The notes: generated by a model not told the origin, from the sequence alone. Shown: positions 23,901 to 32,919, numbered from the stretch's first letter. The stretch is DNA of 64,000 bases from DATKRB01 sp035532415 (GCA_035532415.1 DATKRB010000055.1:36160-100159), one strand, 5' to 3'. Program-made: numbers and translations.

Positions 23901-25591
23901 TCCAGATCAAGATCTCCCAGGGTGCCAAACCGGGTGAGGGAGGGCAACTGCCCGGGGCCAAGGTCTACCCGTGGATCGCCCGTACCCGCTACTCCACCCC
24001 GGGCGTGGGGCTCATCTCGCCGCCACCCCACCACGACATCTATTCCATTGAGGACATCGCCCAGCTCATCCACGACCTGAAGTCCGCAAACCCCGAGGCG
24101 CGGATCCACGTCAAGCTGGTGGCCGAGGTCGGGGTGGGCACGGTGGCGGCGGGCGTGGCGAAGGCCCACTCCGACGTCGTCCTCATCTCGGGGCACGACG
24201 GGGGCACCGGTGCCGCTCCACTCACCTCGCTCAAGCATGCCGGGATCCCATGGGAGCTGGGCCTGGCCGAGACCCAGCAGACGCTCATGATCAACGGTCT
24301 CCGGGACCGCATCGTCGTGCAGGTGGACGGCCAGATGAAGACCGGCCGCGACGTCGTCGTGGGCGCCCTCCTCGGTGCCGAGGAGTTCGGCTTCGCCACC
24401 GCGCCCCTGGTGGTCTCCGGCTGCATCATGATGCGCGTCTGTCATCTCGACACCTGCCCGGTGGGCATCGCCACCCAGAACCCGGTCCTGCGCAAGCGGT
24501 TCAACGGCAAGCCCGAATTCGTCACCACCTTCTTCGAGTACATCGCCGAGGAGGTCCGGCACCACCTGGCGTCGCTCGGGTTGCGTTCGCTGAACGAGGC
24601 GATCGGTCGCGCCGACCTCCTCGACACCGCCGGGGCCATCGACCATTGGAAGGCATCCGGACTCGACCTGGCCCCGATCCTCGCCATACCCGATTCCCCC
24701 TACGAGACGGCGCCCCGCCAGACCAGGGAACAGGACCACGGCCTCGACCGGGCGCTCGACCACCGCTTCCTCGCCGCGTGCCGGCCGGCGATCGACGACG
24801 CGACACCGGTGCGCGCCGAGCTCGACATCGCCAACGTCGACCGGACGGTAGGTACCCTCCTCGGCTCGGCCATCACCAAGCGCCACGGCGCAGCAGGCCT
24901 TCCCGACGGGACCATCTCGCTCACCTTCAACGGCTCGGCCGGGCAGAGCTTCGGCGCCTTCGTCCCGAGGGGGGTGACGATGCGGCTCCACGGGGACGCC
25001 AACGACTACCTCGGCAAGGGCTTGTCGGGCGGGCGCCTCGTCGTGCGCCCGCCCGACGACGCCCCGTTCGCGGCCGAGGAGCAGATCATCGCCGGCAACG
25101 TGATCCTCTACGGGGCGACCGCAGGTGAGGTGTTCATCCGGGGCCAGGTGGGCGAGCGGTTCTGCGTTCGCAACTCGGGCGCGGTGGCCGTCGTCGAAGG
25201 GGTGGGCGACCACGGGTGCGAGTACATGACCGGGGGTCGAGTGGTCGTCCTCGGTCCGACGGGGAGGAACTTCGGCGCCGGGATGTCCGGGGGGACGGCC
25301 TACATCTACGACCCCCACCGGACGTTCGGACGACAGTTCAATCCCGAGATGGTCGACGTCGAGCCCCTCGACGCCAACGACCACGAATGGGTCTTCGGCA
25401 TCGTGATGCGCCATCGCGAGGAGACCGGCTCCGCGGTGGCCGGTCGGATCCTCGGGAAATGGCGGCGCTCCTCTCGGGACCTGGTGAAGGTCATGCCCCG
25501 CGACTACCGCCGGGTGCTCGAGGCGACCCTGCGGGCCCAGGAAGAAGGCCGGTCGGTCGACGAAGCGGTGATGGCGGCGGCACATGGGTAA
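20996..25591 (+). CDS. gltB: Glutamate synthase large subunit
   Basis: The 1531-residue alpha subunit has the usual length. C25 in EHDACGIG is the N-terminal nucleophile of the class II glutaminase domain after propeptide removal. The central and FMN domains follow; the [3Fe-4S] cysteines are C1143, C1149 and C1154 (CIMMRVCHLDTC). The C-terminal GXGXG beta-helix is seen in repeats such as DYLGKGLSGGRLVV and GVGDHGCEYMTGGRVVVLG. With GltD it makes two glutamates from glutamine and 2-oxoglutarate. The ATG at 20996 follows GGAAGGAC; the open frame upstream of it is antisense to thiO and rejected. Confidence 0.97.
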   Translation: MARSDPGGAYAVGSLYDGAHEHDACGIGLVADLQGRPSHRLVMQALAVNDRLAHRGASGAEAATGDGSGVLLQVPHRFLRDVAADAGLQLPEPGRYATGIGFLPRDPDDADKARAQLAATADEEGLAVLGWRVVPTDSSTLGETARRAQPRIEQAFLAPASGTAPDLLALERLAFVVRKRAEHSVDGMYFASLSARTLVYKGMLTPGQVREFYPELSDERVESGLALVHSRFSTNTFPSWPLAHPYRYLAHNGEINTLAGNRNWMRAREALLQTDLIPGDLDRIFPICTPGASDSASFDEVLELLHLGGRSLPHAVLMMIPEAWENHASMDPARRAFYRYHASLMEPWDGPAAVAFTDGTVVGAVLDRNGLRPARYWVTDDDLVVLASEVGVLDLPAASVVRKGRLQPGRMFLVDTAQGRIVDDDEIKASLADEHPYAEWLQRDQVPLDELPPRAMLTPQHASVVAHQRLFGYTTEELRVILAPMARNGTEPIGSMGSDTSIAVLSDRSRLLYDYFTQLFAQVTNPPLDAIREELVTSLAATVGPEGNLLQATQGSCRQIVLPQPVIDRADLAKLMYVNENGETPGFRAFAVDGLFPVAAAGDEGHPTPEGGQGLAEAIADVQRRVSAAIAEGANLIVLSDRNSTTELAPIPSLLLVAAVHHHLVRERARTRVGLVVESGDARETHHMALLIGFGAAAVNPYLALESIDDMIAAGQLEGVSPRQAHQNYIKASCKGVLKVMSKMGISTVASYTGAQVFEAIGLDRALVDEYFTGTASRIGGVGLDVLAAEVATRHRLAHLDRPTERAHRELETGGEYQWRRDGEHHLFNPRTVFKLQHATRSKRFDIFQEYTRAVDDQSAKLGTVRGLLDLKPLPGGPVPIDEVEPAAAIIRRFSTGAMSYGSISAEAHENLAIAMNRIGGRSNTGEGGEDPDRFVPDGNGDLRRSAIKQVASGRFGVTSEYLVNADDIQIKISQGAKPGEGGQLPGAKVYPWIARTRYSTPGVGLISPPPHHDIYSIEDIAQLIHDLKSANPEARIHVKLVAEVGVGTVAAGVAKAHSDVVLISGHDGGTGAAPLTSLKHAGIPWELGLAETQQTLMINGLRDRIVVQVDGQMKTGRDVVVGALLGAEEFGFATAPLVVSGCIMMRVCHLDTCPVGIATQNPVLRKRFNGKPEFVTTFFEYIAEEVRHHLASLGLRSLNEAIGRADLLDTAGAIDHWKASGLDLAPILAIPDSPYETAPRQTREQDHGLDRALDHRFLAACRPAIDDATPVRAELDIANVDRTVGTLLGSAITKRHGAAGLPDGTISLTFNGSAGQSFGAFVPRGVTMRLHGDANDYLGKGLSGGRLVVRPPDDAPFAAEEQIIAGNVILYGATAGEVFIRGQVGERFCVRNSGAVAVVEGVGDHGCEYMTGGRVVVLGPTGRNFGAGMSGGTAYIYDPHRTFGRQFNPEMVDVEPLDANDHEWVFGIVMRHREETGSAVAGRILGKWRRSSRDLVKVMPRDYRRVLEATLRAQEEGRSVDEAVMAAAHG

Positions 25592-27140
25592 GCCCACCGG
25601 GTTCATGGAGTTCGACCGCGAGCTCCCGCGTCGCCGCCCCATCCCCGTGCGGCTGCGCGACTGGCGCGAGGTTTACGAGCCGTTCGACGAGGAGTCGGCG
25701 CGCCGGCAGGGCGCCCGCTGCATGGACTGCGGGATCCCCTTCTGCCACGACGGCTGCCCACTCGGGAACCTGATCCCCGAGTGGAACGACCTCGTGTACC
25801 GGGGCGACTGGTACGCGGCGATCGAGCGGCTGCACGCCACCAACAACTTCCCCGAATTCACCGGGCGGCTGTGCCCGGCGCCCTGTGAGGCGGCCTGCGT
25901 GCTCGGCATCAACTCCGATCCGGTCACGATCGAGCGGGTGGAGTACGAGATCGTCGAGCGGGCGTGGAGCGAGGGCTGGGTCCGGCCCCAGGTCCCACGT
26001 GAGCGCACCGGCAGGCACGTCGCCGTGATCGGGTCGGGACCGGCCGGCCTGGCGTGCGCGCAGCAGTTGGCCCGGGCCGGCCACTCGGCGGTGGTCTTCG
26101 AACGGGCGGGGAAGCCCGGCGGGCTGCTTCGCTACGGCATCCCCGAGTTCAAGATGGAGAAGGCGGTCCTCGACCGCCGCCTCGCCCAGCTGACGGCGGA
26201 GGGCGTCACGTTTCAGTGCGCCACCTCGGTGGGACGCCCGCCCGGGTTCCGGCCACCGGTTGACGGGGCGCAGGCGCCCGAGCCGGGGGAGCAACGCGGC
26301 GACACGGTCGCCTGTGCACCGGACGTGACCGTCATCTCGGCCCAGGAGCTCCGCGAGCGGTTCGACGCGGTGGTCCTCGCCGGGGGAGCAACGCTTCCAC
26401 GGGACCTCGACATCCCGGGTCGCTCCCTGCGGGGCGTCCATTACGCGCTCGAGTACCTCAAGCCGTCCAATCTGGTCCAGGAGGGCGTCCTCGCCGAGTC
26501 GCCCATCTCGGCGGAGGACAAGCACGTCGTCATCATCGGGGGAGGGGACACCGGAGCCGACTGCCTGGGCACCGCCCACCGGCAGGGGGCGGCCTCGGTG
26601 CACCAGTTGGAGATCCTGTCCGAGCCACCGGGCGAGCGGTCCGACGAGCATCCCTGGCCCCTCTGGCCGATCATCCTGCGGACGTCGTCGGCGCACGAGG
26701 AGGGCGGCCACCGGCTCTTCTCGGTGACCACCACCTCGTTCGTCGACGACGGGACCGGACAGGTTCAGGCCCTGCGGGGCCATCAGGTGGAGATCGAGAC
26801 CCGTGACGGGCGCCCGACCTTCACCCCGGTCCCCGGCAGCGAGTTCGAGCTGCCCTGCGATCTGGTGCTGCTCGCGATGGGGTTCCTCGGAACCGAGCGG
26901 AACGGAGTGGTCGGCGAGCTCGGGGTGGAGGTCGGCGACCGAGGATCGGTCGTCGCCTCGTCCGACTGGTCGACCAACGTCCCCGGCGTCTTCGTCTGCG
27001 GGGACATGACCCGCGGGCAGAGCCTGATCGTGTGGGCCGTCGCCGAAGGCCGGTCCGCCGCCAGGAGCGTCGACCGGTGGCTCATGGGGGACTCCGCCCT
27101 GCCGGCGCCGGTCGAACCGGGGCAGCTCGCACTGCGATGA
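25584..27140 (+). CDS. gltD: Glutamate synthase small subunit
   Basis: The 518-residue beta subunit overlaps gltB by 8 bp. The N-terminal iron-sulfur region has C46, C49, C54, C58 and C97, C101, C105 (CMDCGIPFC, RLCPAPCEAAC). The FAD loop is VIGSGPAGLACAQQLA (148-163) and the NADPH loop is IIGGGDTGADCLG. The closing FAD block is GVFVCGDMTRGQSLIVWAVA. It supplies electrons from NAD(P)H to GltB. A Pro/Gly-rich insert around residues 215-235 is slightly unusual. Its stop overlaps the pgi start as ATGA. Confidence 0.96.
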   Translation: MGKPTGFMEFDRELPRRRPIPVRLRDWREVYEPFDEESARRQGARCMDCGIPFCHDGCPLGNLIPEWNDLVYRGDWYAAIERLHATNNFPEFTGRLCPAPCEAACVLGINSDPVTIERVEYEIVERAWSEGWVRPQVPRERTGRHVAVIGSGPAGLACAQQLARAGHSAVVFERAGKPGGLLRYGIPEFKMEKAVLDRRLAQLTAEGVTFQCATSVGRPPGFRPPVDGAQAPEPGEQRGDTVACAPDVTVISAQELRERFDAVVLAGGATLPRDLDIPGRSLRGVHYALEYLKPSNLVQEGVLAESPISAEDKHVVIIGGGDTGADCLGTAHRQGAASVHQLEILSEPPGERSDEHPWPLWPIILRTSSAHEEGGHRLFSVTTTSFVDDGTGQVQALRGHQVEIETRDGRPTFTPVPGSEFELPCDLVLLAMGFLGTERNGVVGELGVEVGDRGSVVASSDWSTNVPGVFVCGDMTRGQSLIVWAVAEGRSAARSVDRWLMGDSALPAPVEPGQLALR

Positions 27141-28807
27141 GCCGCCACGCGGCCCCGGAGGTCACCGATGTCACCGGGAGCGAAGAGTGGCGGGGCCTGG
27201 CCGAGCACCATGCAGCGATCGGCGGCGTGCACCTCCGCGACCTCTTCGCCGAGGACCCGGACCGGGCTCGCAGGCTGACCGTCGGGGCCGGCGACCTCCA
27301 CCTCGACTACTCCAAGCACCGGGTGACCGACGAGACCCTCGCGCTGCTGGTCCGGCTGGCCGAACGGGCGGGGCTCGAGGGTCGCCGTGACGCCATGTTC
27401 GCAGGCGAGCACGTCAACACCACCGAGGACCGCGCCGTGCTCCACGTCGCGCTGCGCATGCCGGCCGGGGCCTCCCTCGTCGCCGACGGCCAGGACGTGG
27501 TAGCCGACGTCCACCGGGTGCTCGACCAGATGGGCGACCTGGCCGAGCGGATCCGGAGCGGGCGGTGGACCGGGCACACCGGGCTCCGGATCACCACCGT
27601 CGTCAACATCGGCATCGGCGGCTCCGACCTGGGTCCGGCGATGGCCTACCAGGCACTGGCCGATTACGCGTCGGCCGAGGTCGCCTGCCGGTTCGTCTCC
27701 AACGTCGACCCGCTCGACCTGTGGAACCAGACCCGAGACCTCGACCCGGCCGAGACGATGTTCGTGGTGTGCTCCAAGACGTTCACCACGCTCGAGACGC
27801 TGGCCAACGCGAACGCCGCCCGCCGATGGGTCATCGACGGCCTCGGTGGCCACCAGGATGCCGTGGCGAAGCACTTCGTGGCGGTGTCCACGAACCGCGA
27901 GGAGGTCATGGGGTTCGGGATCGACCCGGCCAACATGCTCGGGTTCTGGGATTGGGTCGGCGGCCGGTACTCGTACGACTCGGCCGTCGGCTTCTCGCTC
28001 ATGGTGGCGATCGGTCGCGACGCGTTCGACGACATGCTCGCCGGGTTTCACGTCATCGACGAGCACTTCCGGACAGCACCGCTCGGTGCCAACATGCCGG
28101 TGCTGCAGGGACTGCTCAACGTCTGGTACGACGACTTCTTCGGAAGCCAGACCCATGCCGTGCTGCCCTACAGCCAGCGCCTCGCCCGTTTTCCCGCCTA
28201 CCTGCAGCAGCTCACCATGGAGTCGAACGGCAAGTCCGTGCGACGCGACGGCTCGCCCGTGCAGACCCAGAGCGGCGAGGTGTACTGGGGCGAACCCGGG
28301 ACCAACGGTCAGCACGCCTTCTTTCAGCTGCTCCATCAGGGGACCAAGCTGGTGCCGGCCGACTTCATCGCCTTCGCCGAGTCCAACCACGACCTCGGCG
28401 ACCAGCACCATCTCCTCGTGGCCAACTGCTTCGCCCAGAGCGCCGTGCTCGCCTTCGGCCGGACCGCCGAGGAGGTGGCCGCCGAGGGAACCCCGCCCGA
28501 GCTCGTCGCCCACAAGGTCATGCCGGGGAACCGGCCCAGCTCCACCATCCTCGCCCGCAAGCTCACCCCGTCGGTGCTCGGTCAGCTGGTCGCGCTGTAC
28601 GAGCACACGGTGTTCACCGAAGGGGTGATCTGGGGCATCGACTCGTTCGACCAGTGGGGCGTCGAGCTGGGCAAGGCCATGGCCGGCCAGCTCGCGCCGG
28701 CGCTCATCGCCCGCGGCACCGCGGAGTCGGCCGAGCACCTCGCGGGCAAGGACCCCTCGACCGTCGACCTCGTGCGGCGTTACCGGGAGCTACGCGGGGC
28801 CGACTGA
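27137..28807 (+). CDS. pgi: Glucose-6-phosphate isomerase
   Basis: A 556-residue phosphoglucose isomerase with the family blocks: VVNIGIGGSDLGP, VVCSKTFTTLETL, GFWDWVGGRYS, MESNGKSV, GTNGQHAFFQLLHQG (catalytic His/Glu region) and the signature GIDSFDQWGVELGK near the C-terminus. It interconverts glucose 6-phosphate and fructose 6-phosphate. ATG 27137 overlaps the gltD stop, so it is translated with glutamate synthase rather than with the pentose phosphate genes on the other strand. A 29-bp repeat follows the stop. Confidence 0.97.
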   Translation: MSRHAAPEVTDVTGSEEWRGLAEHHAAIGGVHLRDLFAEDPDRARRLTVGAGDLHLDYSKHRVTDETLALLVRLAERAGLEGRRDAMFAGEHVNTTEDRAVLHVALRMPAGASLVADGQDVVADVHRVLDQMGDLAERIRSGRWTGHTGLRITTVVNIGIGGSDLGPAMAYQALADYASAEVACRFVSNVDPLDLWNQTRDLDPAETMFVVCSKTFTTLETLANANAARRWVIDGLGGHQDAVAKHFVAVSTNREEVMGFGIDPANMLGFWDWVGGRYSYDSAVGFSLMVAIGRDAFDDMLAGFHVIDEHFRTAPLGANMPVLQGLLNVWYDDFFGSQTHAVLPYSQRLARFPAYLQQLTMESNGKSVRRDGSPVQTQSGEVYWGEPGTNGQHAFFQLLHQGTKLVPADFIAFAESNHDLGDQHHLLVANCFAQSAVLAFGRTAEEVAAEGTPPELVAHKVMPGNRPSSTILARKLTPSVLGQLVALYEHTVFTEGVIWGIDSFDQWGVELGKAMAGQLAPALIARGTAESAEHLAGKDPSTVDLVRRYRELRGAD

Positions 28808-28819
28808 CGCGGCGCCCGC

Positions 28820-28891
28820 GGGTCTCGGTGCCCGAAGCCGGACACCACGGGTCTCGGTGCCCGAAGCCGGACACCACGGGTAACGGTGCCC
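28820..28891. repeat. 29-bp direct repeat after pgi
   Basis: A 29-bp unit at 28820-28848 is repeated at 28849-28877, and a third partial copy starts at 28878 (GGGTAACGGTGCCC). It lies between the convergent pgi and NlpC/P60 genes. Confidence 0.85.
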
Positions 28892-28912
28892 ACCGGCATG
28901 CCTCGTGGAGGA

Positions 28913-29872
28913 TCACCCGGGCCTGGTGGCACCGATCAGATCGGGCCACGACGCCCCCTCCACCCGCACGTCGGCACCCGTATGGGGCGCATCGACCATC
29001 TCTCCCGCACCCACGTAAATCCCGACGTGGTCGATCCCGTCCACCGAGCCGCCGAAGAACACGAGGTCGCCCGGCCGGACCGACGCACCGTCGGCGAGCC
29101 TCGGTCCGGCCTCGTACTGGTTCTGGGCCACCCGTGGCAGAGCGACGCCGGCAGCCCGGTAGGCGGCCTGTACGAGGCCCGAACAGTCGAAGCCGCCGGT
29201 CCCGGTCCCACCCCACCGGTAGGGAACGCCGATCTGGGCCGCCGCGAACTGCAGGGCACCTGCCGGCACCGCGCCGAGCCGGGGATCCTCCTCGAGAGCG
29301 GTCGCGAGGACCAGCACCGAGTTCACGTACGCGGGGGAGTGGTCGTAGTCGAGCACGGCGCCGGCCAACCCGCCGGGGGTCCCGCCACCGTCGGCGCAGA
29401 GCAGCTTCGCCGCCGTGTAGACCGCGTCGACCGGATCGTAGGGAGAGGGCGGAACCTCCCCGTCCGGCCCGACGGTCGCGAAGGCCACGAAGGTCGCCGG
29501 CTCGAACTGCATCGGCCCCTCCGCCCCGGCGGCGTTCGCCCCGGAGGCGACGCCCGGGGCGGCGCTGCGCCCGCTGTCGCTCTCGATGCGACCGATGGCG
29601 GCCAGGACCGCCCAGGGCAGCCCCGCGCACGTCGCTGCCGCCTGCTCGTCAAGGAGCTCCCACCCGGATGGGACCGCAGCCGACCCCGCAGCCGAGGATC
29701 CGGTGGACCCGGCCACGGAGCCACCGTCGGCGGTCGAGGCCTGGGACCCATCCGAGAGCAGGACGGCACATCCTCCGAGCCCGATCGTCACGGCGACCAG
29801 CACCGCCACCAACCCCAACCCGACACGTCCCAACGGCTCCACCTCCCCGGCGACCGCTCTCCCGGCGATCAC
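28913..29872 (-). CDS. NlpC/P60 endopeptidase with lytic-transglycosylase-like domain, lipoprotein candidate
   Basis: With GTG 29872 the protein has 319 residues. A hydrophobic segment (17-34) ends in LGGC, which fits a lipobox with C35. Residues ~85-170 look like a lytic transglycosylase-type region (GLPWAVLAAIGRIESDSG, AEGPMQFEPATF). Residues ~205-319 are an NlpC/P60 domain with Cys in GGFDCSGLVQAAYRA, His in DHVGIYVG and a third polar residue near APHTGADV. It should cut peptidoglycan peptides and perhaps glycan at the cell surface. The start is uncertain: GTG 29842 is also possible, and neither has a good ribosome-binding site. Confidence 0.85.
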   Translation of the reverse strand: MIAGRAVAGEVEPLGRVGLGLVAVLVAVTIGLGGCAVLLSDGSQASTADGGSVAGSTGSSAAGSAAVPSGWELLDEQAAATCAGLPWAVLAAIGRIESDSGRSAAPGVASGANAAGAEGPMQFEPATFVAFATVGPDGEVPPSPYDPVDAVYTAAKLLCADGGGTPGGLAGAVLDYDHSPAYVNSVLVLATALEEDPRLGAVPAGALQFAAAQIGVPYRWGGTGTGGFDCSGLVQAAYRAAGVALPRVAQNQYEAGPRLADGASVRPGDLVFFGGSVDGIDHVGIYVGAGEMVDAPHTGADVRVEGASWPDLIGATRPG

Positions 29873-30022
29873 CCGTGACCGCGCCGGCCGGCTGCTGAAC
29901 CGAACAGGCTGCTGAAGAACGGTCGCCCCGGGGACGAGACCGGTAGGAGGGCTCCGGGGCCAGCCACTACGCTGAACCCTGGCTCCGCCCGTCGGGACGG
30001 GGATCACGCATTTGGGGGTGTC

Positions 30023-31648
30023 ATGCGAAGCACGATGCAGGATGCTCCGCTCCTGGTGAGCAGCATCCTCCGCCACGGGCAGCAGGTGCACGGCGATCGC
30101 AAGGTGATCACCGTCGAGCCCGACGGGTACCGTTCGTCCACGTTTGCCGAGGTGGCGGCCCGCTCCGAGAGGTTGGCAAAGGCCCTCGCCCGGGTCGGGG
30201 TGGGCGAGGGCGACCGCGTCGGCACCTTCGCCTGGAACAACCAGTCACACATGGAGGCGTACCTCGCCGTTCCCTCCATGGGCGCCGTTCTCCACACCCT
30301 CAACGTGCGGCTCTTCCCCGAGCAGCTGAGCTACGTGGTCAACCACGCCGAGGACAAGTTGATCATCGTCGACGGATCCCTCCTGCCCCTGTTGGCGAGG
30401 ATCATCGGGGACCTCAAGACGGTCGAGACCATCGTGGTGGTCGGAGCGGCCGATACCTCGACCATCGGGGAGAGCCTCGCCTACGAGGACCTGCTGGCCG
30501 CGGAGGAGCCGGGTTACGAGTGGCCGGAGCTGGACGAGCGGTCAGCGGCCGCCATGTGCTATACGAGCGGCACGACCGGCAACCCCAAGGGGGTCGTCTA
30601 CAGTCACCGGTCGACCTACCTGCACACCATGGCCGAGACCTCGGCGGGGTCGCTCGGGATGACCGGCAGCGACAGGGTCCTCGTGGTCGTGCCCATGTTC
30701 CACGCCAATGCCTGGGGGACCCCCTACGGCGCCTGGGCCGTCGGGGCCGACCTGGTCCTGCCCCAGCAGTTCCTGCAGGGGGAGCATCTGGTCCGGATCA
30801 TCGCCGAACAGCGTCCCACCGTCGCGTGCGGCGTGCCCACCATCTGGAACGACGTCCTCCGGGTCGCCCAGAGCTCGGACGCCGACCTGACCTCCCTCCG
30901 GCAGGTGAACTGCGGCGGAGCGGCCCTCACGCGGGCTCTCGTCGAGGGGTTCGAGCAGCATGTCGGCGTGCCCATCGTGCAAGGGTGGGGGATGACCGAG
31001 ACGAGCCCCCTCGCCGCGGTCGCCCTCCCACCGGTCGGTTGCCCTCCCGGGCGGGAGATGCACTACCGCCTGAAGGCCGGACGGGTCGTCGCCGGCGTGG
31101 AGGTCCGCGTGGTCGGTCCCGACGACGAGGTCCTTCCCGCCGACGGGGAGGCGGTCGGTGAGTTCGAGGTCCGGGGCCCCTGGGTCACCGGCTCGTACTA
31201 CAAGGAGGAGGATCCCGGGCGCTTCCACGACGGCTGGCTGCGGACCGGCGACGTCGGTACGCTCGACGAGCTCGGCTACATGCAGATCACCGACCGCACC
31301 AAGGACGTGATCAAGTCCGGAGGCGAGTGGATCTCCTCCGTCGAGCTCGAGGGTGAGGTGATGGCCCACCCGGACGTGTACGAGGCCGCCGTCGTGTCCG
31401 TCCCCGACGCCCGTTGGAGTGAACGGCCCCTCGTCTGCGTCGTCCCCGAGGAGGGCCGGTCGCCGGAACCCCGACAGATCCTCGAGTTCCTCGGGGGCCG
31501 GGTGTCGCGGTGGTGGCTCCCCGAACGCTGGGCGTTCGTCGACGCGATCCCCAAGACGTCGGTCGGCAAGTTCGACAAGAAGCTCCTGCGCTCCCGGTAC
31601 GCGGAGGGAGCGCTCGACGTCCTCACCGTCGACCTCCCGCCCGCCTGA
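30023..31648 (+). CDS. Fatty-acid-CoA ligase (AMP-forming)
   Basis: A 541-residue ANL-superfamily enzyme. The P-loop-like motif is CYTSGTTGNPKGVVYSH (from residue ~179), the adenylate motif is GWGMTETSPLA, and the hinge and C-terminal motifs are DGWLRTGDVGTLDELGYM and TDRTKDVIKSGGEWIS; the catalytic lysine is in KTSVGKFDKKLLR. It activates a fatty or aromatic acid as the acyl-adenylate and then the CoA thioester. It resembles medium/long-chain FadD-type ligases; chain length is not predictable. A TACGCT box lies about 55 bp upstream of the ATG. Confidence 0.93.
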   Translation: MRSTMQDAPLLVSSILRHGQQVHGDRKVITVEPDGYRSSTFAEVAARSERLAKALARVGVGEGDRVGTFAWNNQSHMEAYLAVPSMGAVLHTLNVRLFPEQLSYVVNHAEDKLIIVDGSLLPLLARIIGDLKTVETIVVVGAADTSTIGESLAYEDLLAAEEPGYEWPELDERSAAAMCYTSGTTGNPKGVVYSHRSTYLHTMAETSAGSLGMTGSDRVLVVVPMFHANAWGTPYGAWAVGADLVLPQQFLQGEHLVRIIAEQRPTVACGVPTIWNDVLRVAQSSDADLTSLRQVNCGGAALTRALVEGFEQHVGVPIVQGWGMTETSPLAAVALPPVGCPPGREMHYRLKAGRVVAGVEVRVVGPDDEVLPADGEAVGEFEVRGPWVTGSYYKEEDPGRFHDGWLRTGDVGTLDELGYMQITDRTKDVIKSGGEWISSVELEGEVMAHPDVYEAAVVSVPDARWSERPLVCVVPEEGRSPEPRQILEFLGGRVSRWWLPERWAFVDAIPKTSVGKFDKKLLRSRYAEGALDVLTVDLPPA

Positions 31649-31655
31649 CCGTCCC

Positions 31656-31886
31656 GTGTCCTCCGCACAAGACCGGCTGTCGGAGCTCTCCCGGCAGCTG
31701 ACCGTGATCGCCGAGCAGCTGAGCGATCTCGCCATCGACAACCTCCGGGCCGCCGTCGAGCTGGGGGACCACGAGTCGGCGGCCGTCGCGCGCACCGAGC
31801 GCCGGATCACCAGGGCCCGGCGCTCGGTGGAGAAGGCGGCGGTGCTGTTGTCGGAGCCGCGGGAGCCCGAAGGCGACGAGGGATGA
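31656..31886 (+). CDS. Small helical protein, hypothetical
   Basis: A 76-residue protein starting at GTG 31656, seven bases after the acyl-CoA ligase stop. It is almost entirely helical, with heptad-like spacing (RLSELSRQLTVIAEQLSDLA, then TERRITRARRSVEKAAVLLS), so a short coiled coil is likely. I do not recognise a family. Its tight spacing suggests co-transcription with the ligase and the oxidoreductase downstream. Confidence 0.6.
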   Translation: MSSAQDRLSELSRQLTVIAEQLSDLAIDNLRAAVELGDHESAAVARTERRITRARRSVEKAAVLLSEPREPEGDEG

Positions 31887-31926
31887 CCACGAGTGCTGCC
31901 GGGGCTCGGCCGAACCCGACGCCACG

Positions 31927-32919
31927 ATGAGGGTCGGGACCCTGATCCGGGGCACGACCATCGACGAGATCGTCGAGAACGTGGCCGGGTACCGGCGGTC
32001 GGGCTACACCTCGGCCTGGTTGACCGACGGGGTCGGCATGGAGCCCCTGACGACGCTCGCGGCGGTCGGGCGAGCGGTCCCCGAGATCGAGCTGGGCACC
32101 GCGGTGGTCCGCACCCACCCCCGGCACCCGATGGCGATGGCCCAACACGCCCTGACGGTCAACGCCCTGGTCGGCGGCCGGCTGACCCTCGGGATCGGAC
32201 CGTCGCACCAGCCGTCCGTGCAGGGCACGTGGGGCCTTTCGTTCGAGCGTCCGATCCGGCACCTGCGGGAGTACCTCTCGGTGCTCGGACCCTTGGTCAC
32301 CGAGGGGAGCGTCTCGTTCGACGGGGAGACGGTGTCCGCCCACGGGCAGGTCCTGGTGGAGGGCGGCTCGCCCGTTCCGGTCCTCCTCGGTGCGCTCGGC
32401 CCTCAGATGCTGCAGCTCGCGGGGCGGCTGGCCGACGGCGCCATCACCTTCATGACCGGCCCGCGCACGCTGGTGGACCTCACGTGCCCGACGATCCACG
32501 AGGCCGCGGAGCGTGCCGCACGGGCCACACCCCGGATCGTCGCACTCCTCGCCTTCTGCGTCACCGAGGACGTCGAGGCTTCCCGGGCCCGGGCCGAGCA
32601 GGTCGCCGGTCCGATGGCCCTGCTGCCCTCCTACGCTGCGGCCCTGCGACGCGAGGGCGGACCGGCGCTGATCACCGGCACCGAGAACGAGGTGGCCGAC
32701 CAGGTCCGGGCACTCGAGCTCGCCGGGGTCACCGATCTCGTGCCGATCCCGGTCGCCAGACGCGGCTCGAAGGACCACGAGCGAACGAGTGCGCTCCTCT
32801 CCGAACTGCTGGGTCGGCAACCGCAGACCCTACGCGCCGGTGCACCCGTTGAGGGCGTCGATGAGCAGCCGGAGCCGGCCGTAGTGGAGGCGGTCGAAGC
32901 GGAAGGCGACTCGCGGTAG
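31927..32919 (+). CDS. LLM-class (luciferase-like) oxidoreductase, probably F420-dependent
   Basis: A 330-residue TIM-barrel enzyme of the bacterial luciferase family. It opens MRVGTLIRGTTIDEIVENVA, has ELGTAVVRTHPRHPMAMAQH and LTLGIGPSHQPSVQG, and later ALGPQMLQLAGRLADGAITF. These blocks fit F420-dependent members common in mycobacteria. fbiC lies on the opposite strand nearby. The last ~30 residues run antisense over the end of the LOG gene (90-bp convergent overlap) and look like a late extension. Substrate unknown. Confidence 0.88.
   Translation: MRVGTLIRGTTIDEIVENVAGYRRSGYTSAWLTDGVGMEPLTTLAAVGRAVPEIELGTAVVRTHPRHPMAMAQHALTVNALVGGRLTLGIGPSHQPSVQGTWGLSFERPIRHLREYLSVLGPLVTEGSVSFDGETVSAHGQVLVEGGSPVPVLLGALGPQMLQLAGRLADGAITFMTGPRTLVDLTCPTIHEAAERAARATPRIVALLAFCVTEDVEASRARAEQVAGPMALLPSYAAALRREGGPALITGTENEVADQVRALELAGVTDLVPIPVARRGSKDHERTSALLSELLGRQPQTLRAGAPVEGVDEQPEPAVVEAVEAEGDSR

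Noticed and set aside
21926..25642. A >1200-codon open frame antisense to gltB
   Set aside because: It mirrors gltB third positions; at this GC content antisense frames lack stops by chance. Its composition (His/Arg/Asp/Gly-rich, no motifs) is shadow-like.
32830..32919. Sequencing frameshift causing the tail-to-tail overlap
   Set aside because: Both frames end cleanly and the LOG end looks like its family; an error cannot be excluded but is not needed.
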